NCBI RefSeq assembly: GCF_004796535.1
Contig: NZ_SPHY01000005.1
Location: 120,001 to 184,000 of the forward strand
Reading direction: 5' to 3'
Length of the DNA: 64,000 bases
Origin: Sphingomonas flavalba
Lineage (GTDB): Bacteria > Pseudomonadota > Alphaproteobacteria > Sphingomonadales > Sphingomonadaceae
Both the position numbers and the translations under genes were made by a program. Numbering within the stretch: the first letter of the stretch is position 1; each line of letters starts with the position of its first letter. The notes beneath the pieces were generated by a model. The model searched no databases. It saw only the letters and a program-made list of their open reading frames with translations, and had not been told where the DNA came from. Positions 7,901 to 15,459 of this stretch are shown here, piece by piece.

Positions 7901-9637
7901 CGCCTGCTCCGTGCTGGTCCCCAGATCGAGAACGAAGTCATGGACATAGCCGAGCGTGCCGTGGTCGAGCGCAGTCGGCATTTCCTCGATCACGCGGAAG
8001 CCGAAATTCTCCAGCACCGGAACCGCGTCGGACAGCGGCACGGAACCGCTGCCGTTATATATCTTCAGCCGCAGCCGGCTTTCGGCACTGGCGTCGTTCA
8101 GCAGCCGTGCGTCGCGGTCGGCAGAATCACTGAGCCCCTGCAGGCGGGTGATGTCCCGCGCCGCCTCGACCGGGCCGGATGTTGCACGGTAGTGCGACGG
8201 GAAAGCCGGCGCGTAGCGCAGCGCCAGCCGCGCGGCACGGCCCTGATCGCCGCCTTCGGCGAGTATTGCCTCGACCGCTGGCACCCAGCCGCGCATCATC
8301 TGTTCCAGTCGCGCATCGAGCACGGCCATGTCGGGCAGCGTGCCGCCGTCGCGCAGGTCGAGCGTGTAGCGGACCAGCGCCAGGCTGCCTTCTTCCATCG
8401 CCATCGCCCAGTTGAGCAGCGTCGCATTGGCCGCCTGGGTCAGCATCTCGCCGATCTCGGTGCGGCGCTGGGTCGTCGACTCATCGCGCGGCAGCCAGAC
8501 GAAGGCGAACAGGTGCCGGCCAAGCGGGCTGGGCACACCGACCAGCCGGGCACGCGGGCGATCGGCCAGCGACATCGATGTCAGCGCGACGGTTTCGAGC
8601 GCGGCCGGCTCGAACGCGATCAGCAGGTCATGCGGCAGCGCGGCGAGCGCGTGGCTGAGCGCCTTGCCGGCGTGGCCTGACGGATCGAAGCGGTATTTCT
8701 CCTGTAGAGCGGCCAGCCGTGCGCGCAGCACCGGCACCTTTTCCGGCGCGGCGTTCAGCGCGCTGCTCGTCCACAGGCCGGCATGGAGCGAGAGGGCGAT
8801 GATCCGCCCACCTTCGCGCACCGGCACGATCAGCACGTCGAGGGGGACATGGCGATGCACCGTCGCGATCCGGTTGGACTTGACCGCCAGCGGCGCGTCA
8901 CCGCCCTCTTCGAACCAGCGGAACGCATCGGTGATGGTCGACGGTGCGAGCAGCGGCGTGTCGTCCACCCGCGATACGCCGAGCGGGGCGCTGACCGCAC
9001 CCTTGCGGTCCCGCATCTCATGGGCGAGCTGGGTGAAATGACGGTCAAGGAACCAGCGGAGCAGCGCCGCGCCCTCGCCGTCCGGCAGGCGATCGGCATC
9101 AGCGCGCATTGCCGTCTGCATCGCCGGCCAGTCGGAAACGGCGGCGCGGACATGGTTCAGATTGCGTTCGATCGTCGTGACCAGCGCCCGCCGCTCCTTC
9201 GCATCGGCGCGCTCGACCTCGACATAAATCATCGATTCCCGGCGCTCGCCTTCGGCATCGTCGTCGAGCACGTCGGTCAGTCGCCCCGCATCGTCGCGCC
9301 GTACGCTCAGCACCGGGTGGAGCAGACGATCGATCGCCAGGCCGTGAGCGGCAATCGTCGCCGCAACTGAATCGACCAGGAACGGCATGTCGTCGTTGAT
9401 GATCGCCAAGCGCATGTGACGCCGGCGCTCCCCCGCTGCGACGGATTCGATGGCGACAACCGCCTTGCCGGCGGCCCGGGTCGCGGCCGCTTCGGCCACG
9501 AAGCTGGCCGCATCGTCGCGCGCCTCGCCGTCGAAACCGTCAAGCTCACCCGGAAGCGCGCCGTTGACCAGCGCCTGTCTGATCGTGGCTGCAAGGCCTT
9601 GTGCCGATGCGTGCCGGTCCCGCGATGCCGTCGCCAT
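4979..9637 (-). CDS. gdh: NAD-dependent glutamate dehydrogenase, large (about 180 kDa) type
   Basis: The 1552-residue length matches the bacterial large-GDH family, which oxidatively deaminates L-glutamate to 2-oxoglutarate with NAD. The start is set at ATG 9637, preceded by AGGTGGAG, rather than the further 28 codons upstream. The N-terminal half carries the ACT-like regulatory region (LAIINDDMPFLVDSVAATIA). The catalytic core shows GPIARGGLRWSDRRDDFRTE and VPTGAKGGFYAKQLP with the catalytic lysine. The nucleotide-binding part shows VGCGDMSGDVFGNGMLLS. The PAS-domain gene ends 80 bp upstream on the same strand and may be co-transcribed. Confidence 0.95.
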   Translation of the reverse strand: MATASRDRHASAQGLAATIRQALVNGALPGELDGFDGEARDDAASFVAEAAATRAAGKAVVAIESVAAGERRRHMRLAIINDDMPFLVDSVAATIAAHGLAIDRLLHPVLSVRRDDAGRLTDVLDDDAEGERRESMIYVEVERADAKERRALVTTIERNLNHVRAAVSDWPAMQTAMRADADRLPDGEGAALLRWFLDRHFTQLAHEMRDRKGAVSAPLGVSRVDDTPLLAPSTITDAFRWFEEGGDAPLAVKSNRIATVHRHVPLDVLIVPVREGGRIIALSLHAGLWTSSALNAAPEKVPVLRARLAALQEKYRFDPSGHAGKALSHALAALPHDLLIAFEPAALETVALTSMSLADRPRARLVGVPSPLGRHLFAFVWLPRDESTTQRRTEIGEMLTQAANATLLNWAMAMEEGSLALVRYTLDLRDGGTLPDMAVLDARLEQMMRGWVPAVEAILAEGGDQGRAARLALRYAPAFPSHYRATSGPVEAARDITRLQGLSDSADRDARLLNDASAESRLRLKIYNGSGSVPLSDAVPVLENFGFRVIEEMPTALDHGTLGYVHDFVLDLGTSTEQAALFDRADVVEQAIAAVLSGRAENDAFNRLIVCAALNPRAIVLFRAWFRYLRQTGLSYGLTTVVDALARAPKVAAALIALFDARHDPAAGRKSGDAADAAQAALDAGLRDVAGADDDRILRLLKGVVAAILRTNAFAPGGREALAFKFDSALVPGLPAPVPWREIFVYSARIEAIHLRTGPIARGGLRWSDRRDDFRTEVLGLMKAQRVKNAVIVPTGAKGGFYAKQLPDPSNRDAWLEEGKESYRVFIRALLSVTDNIVGGKVVHPEKVVALDGDDPYFVVAADKGTASFSDVANAIAEERNFWLGDAFASGGSHGYDHKGMGITARGAWISVQRHFAERGVDVQTESVRVVGCGDMSGDVFGNGMLLSKAIKLVAAFDHRHIFLDPDPDPAKSWTERQRLFSLPRSSWADYDAKLISAGGGVYPRSAKTVPLTPEVRALLSVTETEMEPTALISAILKSPADLLWFGGIGTYVKAKAQANSEVGDPANDRLRVNGEDVRATAIGEGANLGVTQAGRIAYALKGGRNNADFIDNSAGVDCSDNEVNIKIALNREVKEGRLGFEDRNTFLESMTDDVAALVLEDNRMQTLALSIAESGGAAALPSYVRLIEIFESEGRLDRAVEGLAPNEELLRRAQDKRGLTRPELAVLLATAKLALQDGIERGAMAADPALASELHAAFPMPMQKRFAAAIDAHQLRGEIIATKVANRIVNRMGLIVPFELAEEEGASLADIATVFITAERLFGIGQIWADIDAAAISEEGRLMLLDQVAAAMRAQMADLIRTIQPGQQPSDLVAMLAPGIKRLDAKVDEILRDEGRAAARAIADRLTAVGAPIPLVQRVTRLFELDGAIGLAALGARSKVDETVLASAFTALGAALGLDWAQTTAIRLHPTDPWERLLTAGLARDFQQMRLDFLARAGGKAPEAKVADWLGGNATRVTAFRDVIKRARGAAVPNAAMLAQVAGQARVLLSH

Positions 9638-9717
9638 ATGTCTCCACCTGCAATTTGCGCCCCTTTTCAGGGGACTTCGCTTCTCTGGAGAGCCTATGCG
9701 CCCGGCTGGGGCTTTCC

Positions 9718-11007
9718 TCAAGCCTCAGCGGCGGCAATCCTGACGGCGCGGTCTATAAGTGCGGTATCGGTGGAGATTGGAGCGACGATTCCGAGCGTTC
9801 CATCGCTGATGCGACGGGCGACGAGCACGACGAATTCCGCTTCACCGGTGTCCAGCGTGACGGTCGCGCACGGTGCGATGCTGCGCAGCGTGGTGCGCGC
9901 TTCCTCATCGCGATTGGGTTTGCCGGCGGGTGCGCGCAATCGGCGCTCCGCCTGGACGACACCTTTCAGCCCTCCGGCATGGCTGTCGAGCAGCGCGGGC
10001 AGGCCGCCGCTGGCGATGCCGAGGCGCCGGCCATGGGACAGGGCGGCGGCATATTCAGTCAGCCGCGTCTTGTCGTGATTGGCGCCGAACACAAGCTTGA
10101 CGATCGGCGTCATCGGCGCGCGGGCCTGGGCGGCGATGCCGCTGTCCTTCAGCAACTCGGCATATTCTCCGGGTCGCGCATCCGCGATCAGCGAGAAATC
10201 GAAAGCGAGGCCGAGGGCGGTGTAGAGCGCACCGCGGCTGCGGCGTTCGCTGTGCTGCGCCGATTCGGCGGATTCGCGCGCGGCAGCCAGCCAGTCGTAG
10301 ATGCTGGAGCTTTCGTCCAGCTCGGTGGGCTCGCCGGCCTCCGCGTCATAAGCGATCGGCTCGCCGAGCAGCGGGCTGGCGTGGGGGCCGTCGGCCCATA
10401 CCGGAATGTCCGTGCCCAGCGGCGCGCGGGGCATGTGGCGCAGCGCCTGCCCGACCTCGGCGGCCAGCGCCTCGCCGGCCTTCTCGGCGACCACTTCCTT
10501 CCAGTTGATGACGCCGTAGATGAAGTCGATCGAGTCCTCGTCGGAGGAGAAGGGCATCAGGATGCCGCGATACATGGTGTTGCTGCCGCGGCTGTTGACG
10601 AATTCCGCCTCGAAGCCGATCGGCGCGCGATTGGCGATGATCTGCAGGTAATGGTCGGTCAGGCGCGACAGCAGCGAACGGCTCGGCACGTCCGCGATGC
10701 TGGCGATCTGGTGGTCCAGCCCGCATTCCTCGCGCAGTACCGGGCCGAGCCAGGCGATCTTCGGGTTCTCGATGCCGACGGTGAAATCCAGCAGCACGCT
10801 GTTCGGGCCGAAATCGGCGATCTGTGAGGGGTCGAGATCCTCGATCGCCGGATAGGCCCGGCCGCCCAGCAGCGACACCCAGTAGTTATAGGCACGGACA
10901 TGCATGCGCCGTTCGTCGGTGCCGATCGCCGGCGGAGCCTCGACAGCGGCGTCGTCGATCGTCGCCGCATCGCCCCCATCCCGGTCAAATCCGCGCATCG
11001 AATCCAT
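9718..11007 (-). CDS. PAS-domain protein of unknown function
   Basis: The 429-residue protein has an N-terminal PAS_5-like region at about residues 35-170. It contains YNYWVSLLGGRAYPAIEDLDP, FTVGIENPKIAWLGPVL and SRLTDHYLQIIANRAP, and ends DSIDFIYGVINWKEV. The C-terminal half has no motif I recognise and contains no kinase or cyclase domain. It is cytoplasmic, with no signal or membrane segments. Its position directly upstream of the glutamate dehydrogenase suggests a sensory or regulatory link, but that is inference from order alone. Confidence 0.75.
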   Translation of the reverse strand: MDSMRGFDRDGGDAATIDDAAVEAPPAIGTDERRMHVRAYNYWVSLLGGRAYPAIEDLDPSQIADFGPNSVLLDFTVGIENPKIAWLGPVLREECGLDHQIASIADVPSRSLLSRLTDHYLQIIANRAPIGFEAEFVNSRGSNTMYRGILMPFSSDEDSIDFIYGVINWKEVVAEKAGEALAAEVGQALRHMPRAPLGTDIPVWADGPHASPLLGEPIAYDAEAGEPTELDESSSIYDWLAAARESAESAQHSERRSRGALYTALGLAFDFSLIADARPGEYAELLKDSGIAAQARAPMTPIVKLVFGANHDKTRLTEYAAALSHGRRLGIASGGLPALLDSHAGGLKGVVQAERRLRAPAGKPNRDEEARTTLRSIAPCATVTLDTGEAEFVVLVARRISDGTLGIVAPISTDTALIDRAVRIAAAEA

Positions 11008-11133
11008 TGTCGATCCCTACTCGTCGTAAGCGGCCATTGTGCACTTCCATGGTAAATGAATGGTGAAGCTTTATGGCGCGCCTTGCGCTTGCCAGCACCT
11101 TTGCCCGCTGGTAAGCGCTGCCACCCATCCGGC

Positions 11134-11209
11134 GCCGCTTTAGCTCAGCTGGTAGAGCATCGCATTCGTAATGCGAGGGTCAGAGGTTCGAGTCCTCTAA
11201 GCGGCACCA
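11134..11209 (+). tRNA. tRNA-Thr (anticodon CGU)
   Basis: The 76-nt gene folds as a canonical tRNA. The acceptor stem GCCGCTT pairs with AAGCGGC and the CCA end is encoded. The D-arm is TAGCTCAGCTGGTAGAGC, the anticodon stem-loop is TCGCA-TTCGTAA-TGCGA with anticodon CGT, and the T-arm is CAGAGGTTCGAGTCCTCTA-like. The 3' 49 bp (11161-11209) are repeated exactly at 13766-13814, so the tRNA is the integration site of the adjacent element, and its 3' part is element-borne sequence that restores the gene. Confidence 0.97.
11161..11209 (+). repeat. attL-type direct repeat (tRNA-Thr 3' end)
   Basis: This 49-bp segment spans the anticodon arm, variable loop, T-arm, acceptor strand and CCA of tRNA-Thr. 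It is identical to 13766-13814. The sequences diverge at once on both sides (T versus G before, T versus C after), which sets the repeat length. Confidence 0.93.
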
Positions 11210-11291
11210 TTTTCCCTATTATATTCATTGAGTTAGCCTGAGAATAGATGGGCTACTCAACTGTTATAAATGCTATTATAAAAGCGAGTCA

Positions 11292-11307
11292 AAACACTTA
11301 AGTGTTT
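11292..11307. repeat. 16-bp palindrome at integrase start
   Basis: AAACACTTAAGTGTTT is a perfect palindrome overlapping the first codon (GTG 11302) of the integrase frame. It could be an operator for the integrase promoter or a recombination-protein site; no direct evidence separates these. Confidence 0.55.
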
Positions 11308-12552
11308 GGAGTCGTTCAGATAGCTGGAAAAACTGAGCCAATCAGCCTGCAAAAGGGCCTCAGCCTCTACAAGCAGCCGCTGTCGAAAGGCAAAGGCAGC
11401 CCTAATTGGTATGCTCGGGTTTATCTGCCGATTGATGGCCGGGACATTCATACGAAGAGTACCGGAACCACCGATCAGAAGGTGGCTATAAAGCTAGCCT
11501 ATGAATTCTACGGCGAGTGCCTCGTCAAGGCCCAGATAGCGGACGGCACACTGATACCTAAGGGGCCAGCCAGCCAATCTTATGTTCGGTTCGACAGGAT
11601 CGCCGACCAATGGCTGGATCAGTTGAAATCGGAAGTTGGCGATGATCCTCGAAAACACCGTCATTGGATCGACTGCAAAAGTGCTGTTTTAGGCAGAAAT
11701 GGCTTCACCGATTTTTTCGGCAAGGACGACATTGGCGGTATCACTACCGACAGGATCAGGGCGTTCATTCAATACAAAATAGCAGGCGGCCCCGCTGGGA
11801 AACTGGCTGCCACGACGATCAAACGTAATATCGTTCTGCTGAATGTGCTGCTGAAATATGCTTGGGAGAAGCGCCTTCTAAATTCTGTACCGCCAATGCC
11901 GAAGGTGGCGACCAAGGATAATCCGAGGCCGTGGTTTGATCATGACGAATATCAACGCCTCCACAATGCGGCGAGAGGGCAGGCCAAGGCAGCCAAAAAT
12001 GCTGGCGACCAGAAAGCAGCGGACGAATGGAATGAGCTTTCGGACTTCATGATTTTTATGGTCGGCTCATTCCTGCGACCGAGCGAGTGGCCCTACCTTC
12101 AGCACAAGCATGTCAAAGTCGTTTCAGACGCCGACAATCCACATTTGGTCCTGACCGTTATTGCCGGAAAGCGAGGTGTGCGAAAGTCGGTTACGATGGG
12201 TACCGCCATCGCTCCCTATCGGCGTATTGTCGCTCGAACCGGCAAGGCGCCAGAAAGCTATGTCTTCCAACCAGAATTTCTCAATCGTCGAACAGCGCAA
12301 CGACGGATAGCTGATGCCTTTGAAACCCTATTGCAGGCGACTGATTTGAAGCTCGATGGATTTGGAAACAAGCGATCCACCTACAGCCTTCGCCATACGT
12401 CCCTGATGCTCAGGTTCGATAAGGGCCAGAATATCGATATTCTCAATCTGGCGAAAAATGCTGGAACCAGCGTCGATCAGCTTGAACGGTTTTATCTGAA
12501 ACGGATCAATACGGCTGACAAGATTGAAAATTTGCAGAGCTTTAGGAAATAA
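11302..12552 (+). CDS. int: Tyrosine-type site-specific integrase
   Basis: The 416-residue protein has an N-terminal SAM-like core-binding region (FDRIADQWLDQLKSEV to NIVLLNVLLKYAWEKRLL) and a C-terminal catalytic domain. Catalytic residues visible are R259 in FLRPSEW, R364-H365 in YSLRHTS and the nucleophile Y398 in RFYLK; the usual first His of the HxxR box is Tyr361. It would integrate and excise the element at tRNA-Thr. The frame opens at a GTG inside a perfect 16-bp palindrome (11292-11307), so the real start may be slightly different. Codon use is AT-richer than the chromosome, a sign of transfer. Confidence 0.93.
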   Translation: MFGVVQIAGKTEPISLQKGLSLYKQPLSKGKGSPNWYARVYLPIDGRDIHTKSTGTTDQKVAIKLAYEFYGECLVKAQIADGTLIPKGPASQSYVRFDRIADQWLDQLKSEVGDDPRKHRHWIDCKSAVLGRNGFTDFFGKDDIGGITTDRIRAFIQYKIAGGPAGKLAATTIKRNIVLLNVLLKYAWEKRLLNSVPPMPKVATKDNPRPWFDHDEYQRLHNAARGQAKAAKNAGDQKAADEWNELSDFMIFMVGSFLRPSEWPYLQHKHVKVVSDADNPHLVLTVIAGKRGVRKSVTMGTAIAPYRRIVARTGKAPESYVFQPEFLNRRTAQRRIADAFETLLQATDLKLDGFGNKRSTYSLRHTSLMLRFDKGQNIDILNLAKNAGTSVDQLERFYLKRINTADKIENLQSFRK

Positions 12553-12558
12553 ATATTA

Positions 12559-12576
12559 TTAACATTTAAATGTTAA
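12559..12576. repeat. 18-bp AT-rich palindrome after integrase
   Basis: TTAACATTTAAATGTTAA is a perfect 18-bp palindrome seven bases after the integrase stop. It has no T-tract and does not resemble an intrinsic terminator; a protein-binding site is possible. Confidence 0.5.
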
Positions 12577-12619
12577 ATATACAAACTCATTAAATAGAAC
12601 TATTCTGTAATGTCTAGGA

Positions 12620-12651
12620 AATTGGCGCTAACCTAAAAGTTAGCGCCAATT
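12620..12651. terminator. Bidirectional terminator-like hairpin
   Basis: A perfect 13-bp stem (12620-12632 with 12639-12651) closes a six-base loop between the integrase (+) and the convergent PEP-CTERM fragment (-). It starts AATT and ends AATT, so each strand has a short A/T run beside the stem. This fits a shared terminator. Confidence 0.65.
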
Positions 12652-12657
12652 GTAATT

Positions 12658-13107
12658 TCAGGCATGACTGAAAGTAGTTCTTACCCTGCGGCTACGGGAT
12701 AAGCCGCCGATCACTCCAAATCCGACGATCAACATTGCCCAAGTAGCAGGCTCTGGCACAGGAGTTTGTACAGGAGTTTGTGTGATATCCGTAATGGATA
12801 TGGAATAATTTATTGGAATATTGGACGAATATCCATCTATATGAACGGATAGTCCAAGTCCAGTAATATAAAATAATGGCGACGCCGAGTACGATCGACC
12901 CGGCACTTTAACATCAGCAAAAAGCGAAACAGGATTTATGGAATTATATATCATGCCTCCCGGATAGAGGTTGTTACTAGTCACTTCATCCCACCGTAGC
13001 TCCGCATACAAATAATCTGCCGGTTCATCTAGGCTTACTTCCAAGGCGTAGTGCTTGGCGAATTCAACGGGTATGTAAATGGTGCCGCTACCGAGGACGG
13101 TGCCCAC
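12658..13107 (-). pseudogene. PEP-CTERM protein, 5' end lost
   Basis: The frame ends with an intact PEP-CTERM sorting signal: VPEPATWAMLIVG, hydrophobic GFGVIGGLS and a basic SRSRRVR tail, the signal recognised by exosortase in Gram-negative bacteria. These proteins need an N-terminal signal peptide, but none is present. The frame opens at a GTG (13107-13105) only one codon after an in-frame stop, exactly where IS5-like transposase sequence begins on the other strand. The remaining 149 residues are probably the C-terminal part of a longer exported protein cut by an IS-associated deletion. No exosortase gene is in the window. Confidence 0.75.
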
Positions 13108-13243
13108 GAATCATGTTCGGCCGTCTCAAGGACTGGCGCCGCGTCGCCACGCGCTACGACCGGTGCCCGCAGGCCTTCTTCTCCGCCATCGCACTCGCAG
13201 CAACCGTCATCTTCTGGCTCTGATCAATGGGTCCTGACCCTAG
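13108..13243 (+). mobile_element. IS5-like transposase 3' remnant
   Basis: Reading from ATG 13113 gives MFGRLKDWRRVATRYDRC, then FSAIALAATVIFWL and stop TGA at 13221-13223. This is the characteristic C-terminus of IS5-family DDE transposases. The stop is followed by GGGTCCTGACCCTA (13229-13242), likely the terminal inverted repeat. Everything upstream of the last ~37 codons is missing, including all catalytic residues. The remnant joins directly to the truncated PEP-CTERM gene. Identification is from sequence memory; exact IS boundaries are uncertain. Confidence 0.8.
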
Positions 13244-13682
13244 CGCTCCTGTGCGAACTACCCAAAAATCTGGGTCGGATTTTTCGCAGCCATCTGAACA
13301 GAATCCGATAGAAACTCGCATTGTTGCGTCAGAATACGCCGAAGATCCGCCAATGTCCGATTTAGTCCCTCAATCGGATGGGAATCTAGGTGCACCAGAG
13401 TCCGTATCGTTGATGGAAGATTCCGCAACCAGAGACGGTTCGATGCCAAGTTCGAGAGGAAACAAAATATTTCAACCGGCGGCGGCACCGAATCTTATAA
13501 AAGCAATAGATAAAGCGGCTTTATCTGGACAGCCTGAACGATGGAGTGACGAAGGGTTTTCTGGATATGCGGTTCCGAGTCAAGAAAATGAAGCGAGCGG
13601 ATGCCGGAACATAGTATTTACTCTGGATCAGAGGCCAAATTGGCAATCCGATCCACGGGAGGTGTGCCATCATGGCAAGTGA
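13227..13682 (+). CDS. Orphan open frame, probably 5'-truncated
   Basis: The 151-codon frame starts inside the IS end (ATG 13227), so its first residues are not native. From about 13244 on it encodes a polar, Ser/Glu/Asp-rich sequence (ETRIVASEYAEDPP, MEDSATRDGSMPSS, then LIKAIDKAALSGQPERWSDE). It ends REVCHHGK. I recognise no family. The AT-rich composition matches the island. It is most likely the tail of a cargo gene whose start was removed with the IS; it could also be non-coding. Confidence 0.35.
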   Translation: MGPDPSAPVRTTQKSGSDFSQPSEQNPIETRIVASEYAEDPPMSDLVPQSDGNLGAPESVSLMEDSATRDGSMPSSRGNKIFQPAAAPNLIKAIDKAALSGQPERWSDEGFSGYAVPSQENEASGCRNIVFTLDQRPNWQSDPREVCHHGK

Positions 13683-13765
13683 GATGTGATTATTATCTCC
13701 GGAACTACTTTATTATAAACATCATTATAAAATAGCAAATAATCCTATATATTCAATGTATTGAG

Positions 13766-13814
13766 CGCATTCGTAATGCGAGGGTCAGAGGTTCGAGTCC
13801 TCTAAGCGGCACCA
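13766..13814 (+). repeat. attR-type direct repeat of tRNA-Thr 3' end
   Basis: This exact 49-bp copy of 11161-11209 lacks the tRNA 5' half, so it is not a functional tRNA. It marks the distal boundary of the integrative element. GC-rich chromosomal sequence resumes immediately after. Confidence 0.93.
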
Positions 13815-13935
13815 CCGGGTTTTCGACAGCGGTATCGACTGGCCAGCGACGGGGTGCGTCGCGGGTTTGCGGTTGGGTTGTCAGGGCAATATCACGGATG
13901 ATCCCTGTAATGCTGCACTGCAACATGATAGACGC

Positions 13936-15366
13936 TCAGCGCGGCGCGGCGGGGGCGAGGAAGGCGGCGAGGTCGGGCGCCGCCGTGTCGAGCGCCGCCG
14001 CTTCCGCGCTGGCGACCGGATAGGCGCAATAATCGGCGGCGTACCAGGCGCTGGGGCGGTGGTTGCCCGACGCGCCGGTGCCGCCGAACGGCAGGTTCGA
14101 CGCCGCGCCGTTGGTCGGCCGGTTGCGGTTGACCACCCCGGCGCGCGAACGGGCGAGGAAGCGCGTCCAGAGCGCGTCGTCGGTGGTGAGCAGCGCCGCC
14201 GACAGGCCGTAGGCGGTGCGGTTCGCCACAGCGATCGCTTCGTCGAAACCGGCGACCCGGACCAGTTGCAGCACCGGCCCGAAAATCTCCTCGTCGTCGC
14301 GCTTCGCGTCGGTCATGTCGACGATCGCCGGCGCGCGGAAGGCACGGCCGGGCAGGGCGGCGGGCGCCGACGTCAGCAGCCGGCCGCCCTGCGCGACCAG
14401 CCGGTCGACGGCGCGGTCCACCGCCGCGGCCGCTTCCGCCGAAACCAGCGACCCCATGAACGGCTGCGGTTCGGCGTCCCAGATGCCGATGCGCAGCCGG
14501 CCGGCGAGGGCGATGGCGGCGTCGACGATCGCCCGCCCGCCGGCGCCGTCCGGGACGATCAGCCGCCGCGCGCAGGAGCAGCGCTGCCCGGCGGTGAGGA
14601 AAGCCGACTGGGCGATGGTGGCGGCGGCGAAAGCCGGATCCCCGTCCCACGCGATCAGCGGGTTGTTGCCGCCCAGTTCGAGCGCCAGCATGAAGCCGGC
14701 GCGCGCGGCGAAATGCTGCTGGAAATGCAGGCCGGCCCGCGCCGAGCCGGTGAACAGCAGGCCGTCGACCGCGCAGTCGACCAGCGCGGCGCCGGTGTCG
14801 CGCTCGCCCTGCACCAGTTCCAGCACGCCGTGCGGCAGGCCGGCCTCCCGCCACAGCGCGACGAGCATCTCGCCGACCGCCGGAGTCTGTTCCGACGGCT
14901 TGAACACCACGCAGTTGCCGGCGAGCAGCGCGGGGATGATGTGGCCGCTCGGCAGGTGGGCGGGAAAGTTGAACGGCCCGAGCACGGCGAGCACGCCATG
15001 CGGGCGGTGACGCAGCACGCTTTCGCCGAACGCGGTGGCGGCGCGGCGTTCACCGGCGCGTTCCGCCTGGGCGGCGATCGACACCGCGACCTTGGCGGCG
15101 ACGCCCTTCGCCTCCGTGCGGGTTTCCCACAGCGGCTTGCCGGTTTCGCGCGCGATCAGCGTGGCGAGCGCCTCCGCTTTGGCGGTGACGCATTCGGCGA
15201 AGCGGCGGACCAGCGCGATGCGCGCGTCGAGCGGCGTTTCCGCCCAGCCCGGCTGGGCGGCGCGGGCGCGGGCGACGGCGGCGGCGCAGGCCGCGGCGTC
15301 ATCCGTCGCGCCCTCCCACACCAGGCTGTCGTCCACCGGGCTGGTCGATCTGAGACGGTCCCCCAC
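13936..15366 (-). CDS. astD: AstD-like N-succinylglutamate 5-semialdehyde dehydrogenase
   Basis: The 476-residue aldehyde dehydrogenase has PHGVLAVLGPFNFPAHLPSGH, LLAGNCVVFKPSEQTP, the glutamate motif LELGGNNPL and the catalytic cysteine in GQRCSCARRL. The C-terminal AWYAADYCAYPVAS is typical of AstD, which oxidises succinylglutamate semialdehyde in the arginine succinyltransferase pathway. The start is a GTG (15366) with GGAG seven bases upstream. No astA, astB or astE is nearby; an ArgD/AstC-type transaminase lies 2.7 kb away, with D-amino-acid genes between. The physiological substrate is therefore uncertain. Confidence 0.85.
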   Translation of the reverse strand: MGDRLRSTSPVDDSLVWEGATDDAAACAAAVARARAAQPGWAETPLDARIALVRRFAECVTAKAEALATLIARETGKPLWETRTEAKGVAAKVAVSIAAQAERAGERRAATAFGESVLRHRPHGVLAVLGPFNFPAHLPSGHIIPALLAGNCVVFKPSEQTPAVGEMLVALWREAGLPHGVLELVQGERDTGAALVDCAVDGLLFTGSARAGLHFQQHFAARAGFMLALELGGNNPLIAWDGDPAFAAATIAQSAFLTAGQRCSCARRLIVPDGAGGRAIVDAAIALAGRLRIGIWDAEPQPFMGSLVSAEAAAAVDRAVDRLVAQGGRLLTSAPAALPGRAFRAPAIVDMTDAKRDDEEIFGPVLQLVRVAGFDEAIAVANRTAYGLSAALLTTDDALWTRFLARSRAGVVNRNRPTNGAASNLPFGGTGASGNHRPSAWYAADYCAYPVASAEAAALDTAAPDLAAFLAPAAPR

Positions 15367-15459
15367 GATTGCGCTCCATGGTCAATGCTGCCACATTTCT
15401 AACGGCCGCGATCCCGGCATATCCAACGAGATTGCGGCAACTTCTTATGAGGGTATGGA

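Larger units (their letters stand above)
11161..13814. mobile_element. 2.6-kb integrative element in tRNA-Thr
   Basis: The element is bounded by a perfect 49-bp direct repeat: the tRNA-Thr 3' end at 11161-11209 and a second copy at 13766-13814. The intervening DNA is markedly more AT-rich than its surroundings and encodes a tyrosine recombinase next to the intact tRNA, the usual arrangement for elements that integrate by site-specific recombination. The cargo is small and decayed: a truncated PEP-CTERM gene, an IS5-like transposase tail and an orphan frame. It is probably the remnant of a larger island or prophage after an internal deletion. Confidence 0.9.

Noticed and set aside
5813-8680. 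Two long plus-strand frames (507 and 434 codons) inside the glutamate dehydrogenase region
   Set aside because: Both are shadows of the 1552-codon dehydrogenase gene, which has clear family motifs throughout.
11215-11260. Possible second tRNA or tRNA fragment after tRNA-Thr
   Set aside because: The sequence is AT-rich and cannot form a tRNA; only the att-type repeat and candidate arm sites are seen.
13258-13488. A 76-codon minus-strand frame inside the island
   Set aside because: It overlaps the longer orphan plus-strand frame, has no clear ribosome-binding site and no family pattern; neither strand is convincing, and the longer was kept at low confidence.
13766-13814. A second tRNA-Thr gene
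   Set aside because: Only the 3' 49 bases are present, with no D-arm or 5' acceptor strand, so it is an att-type repeat.
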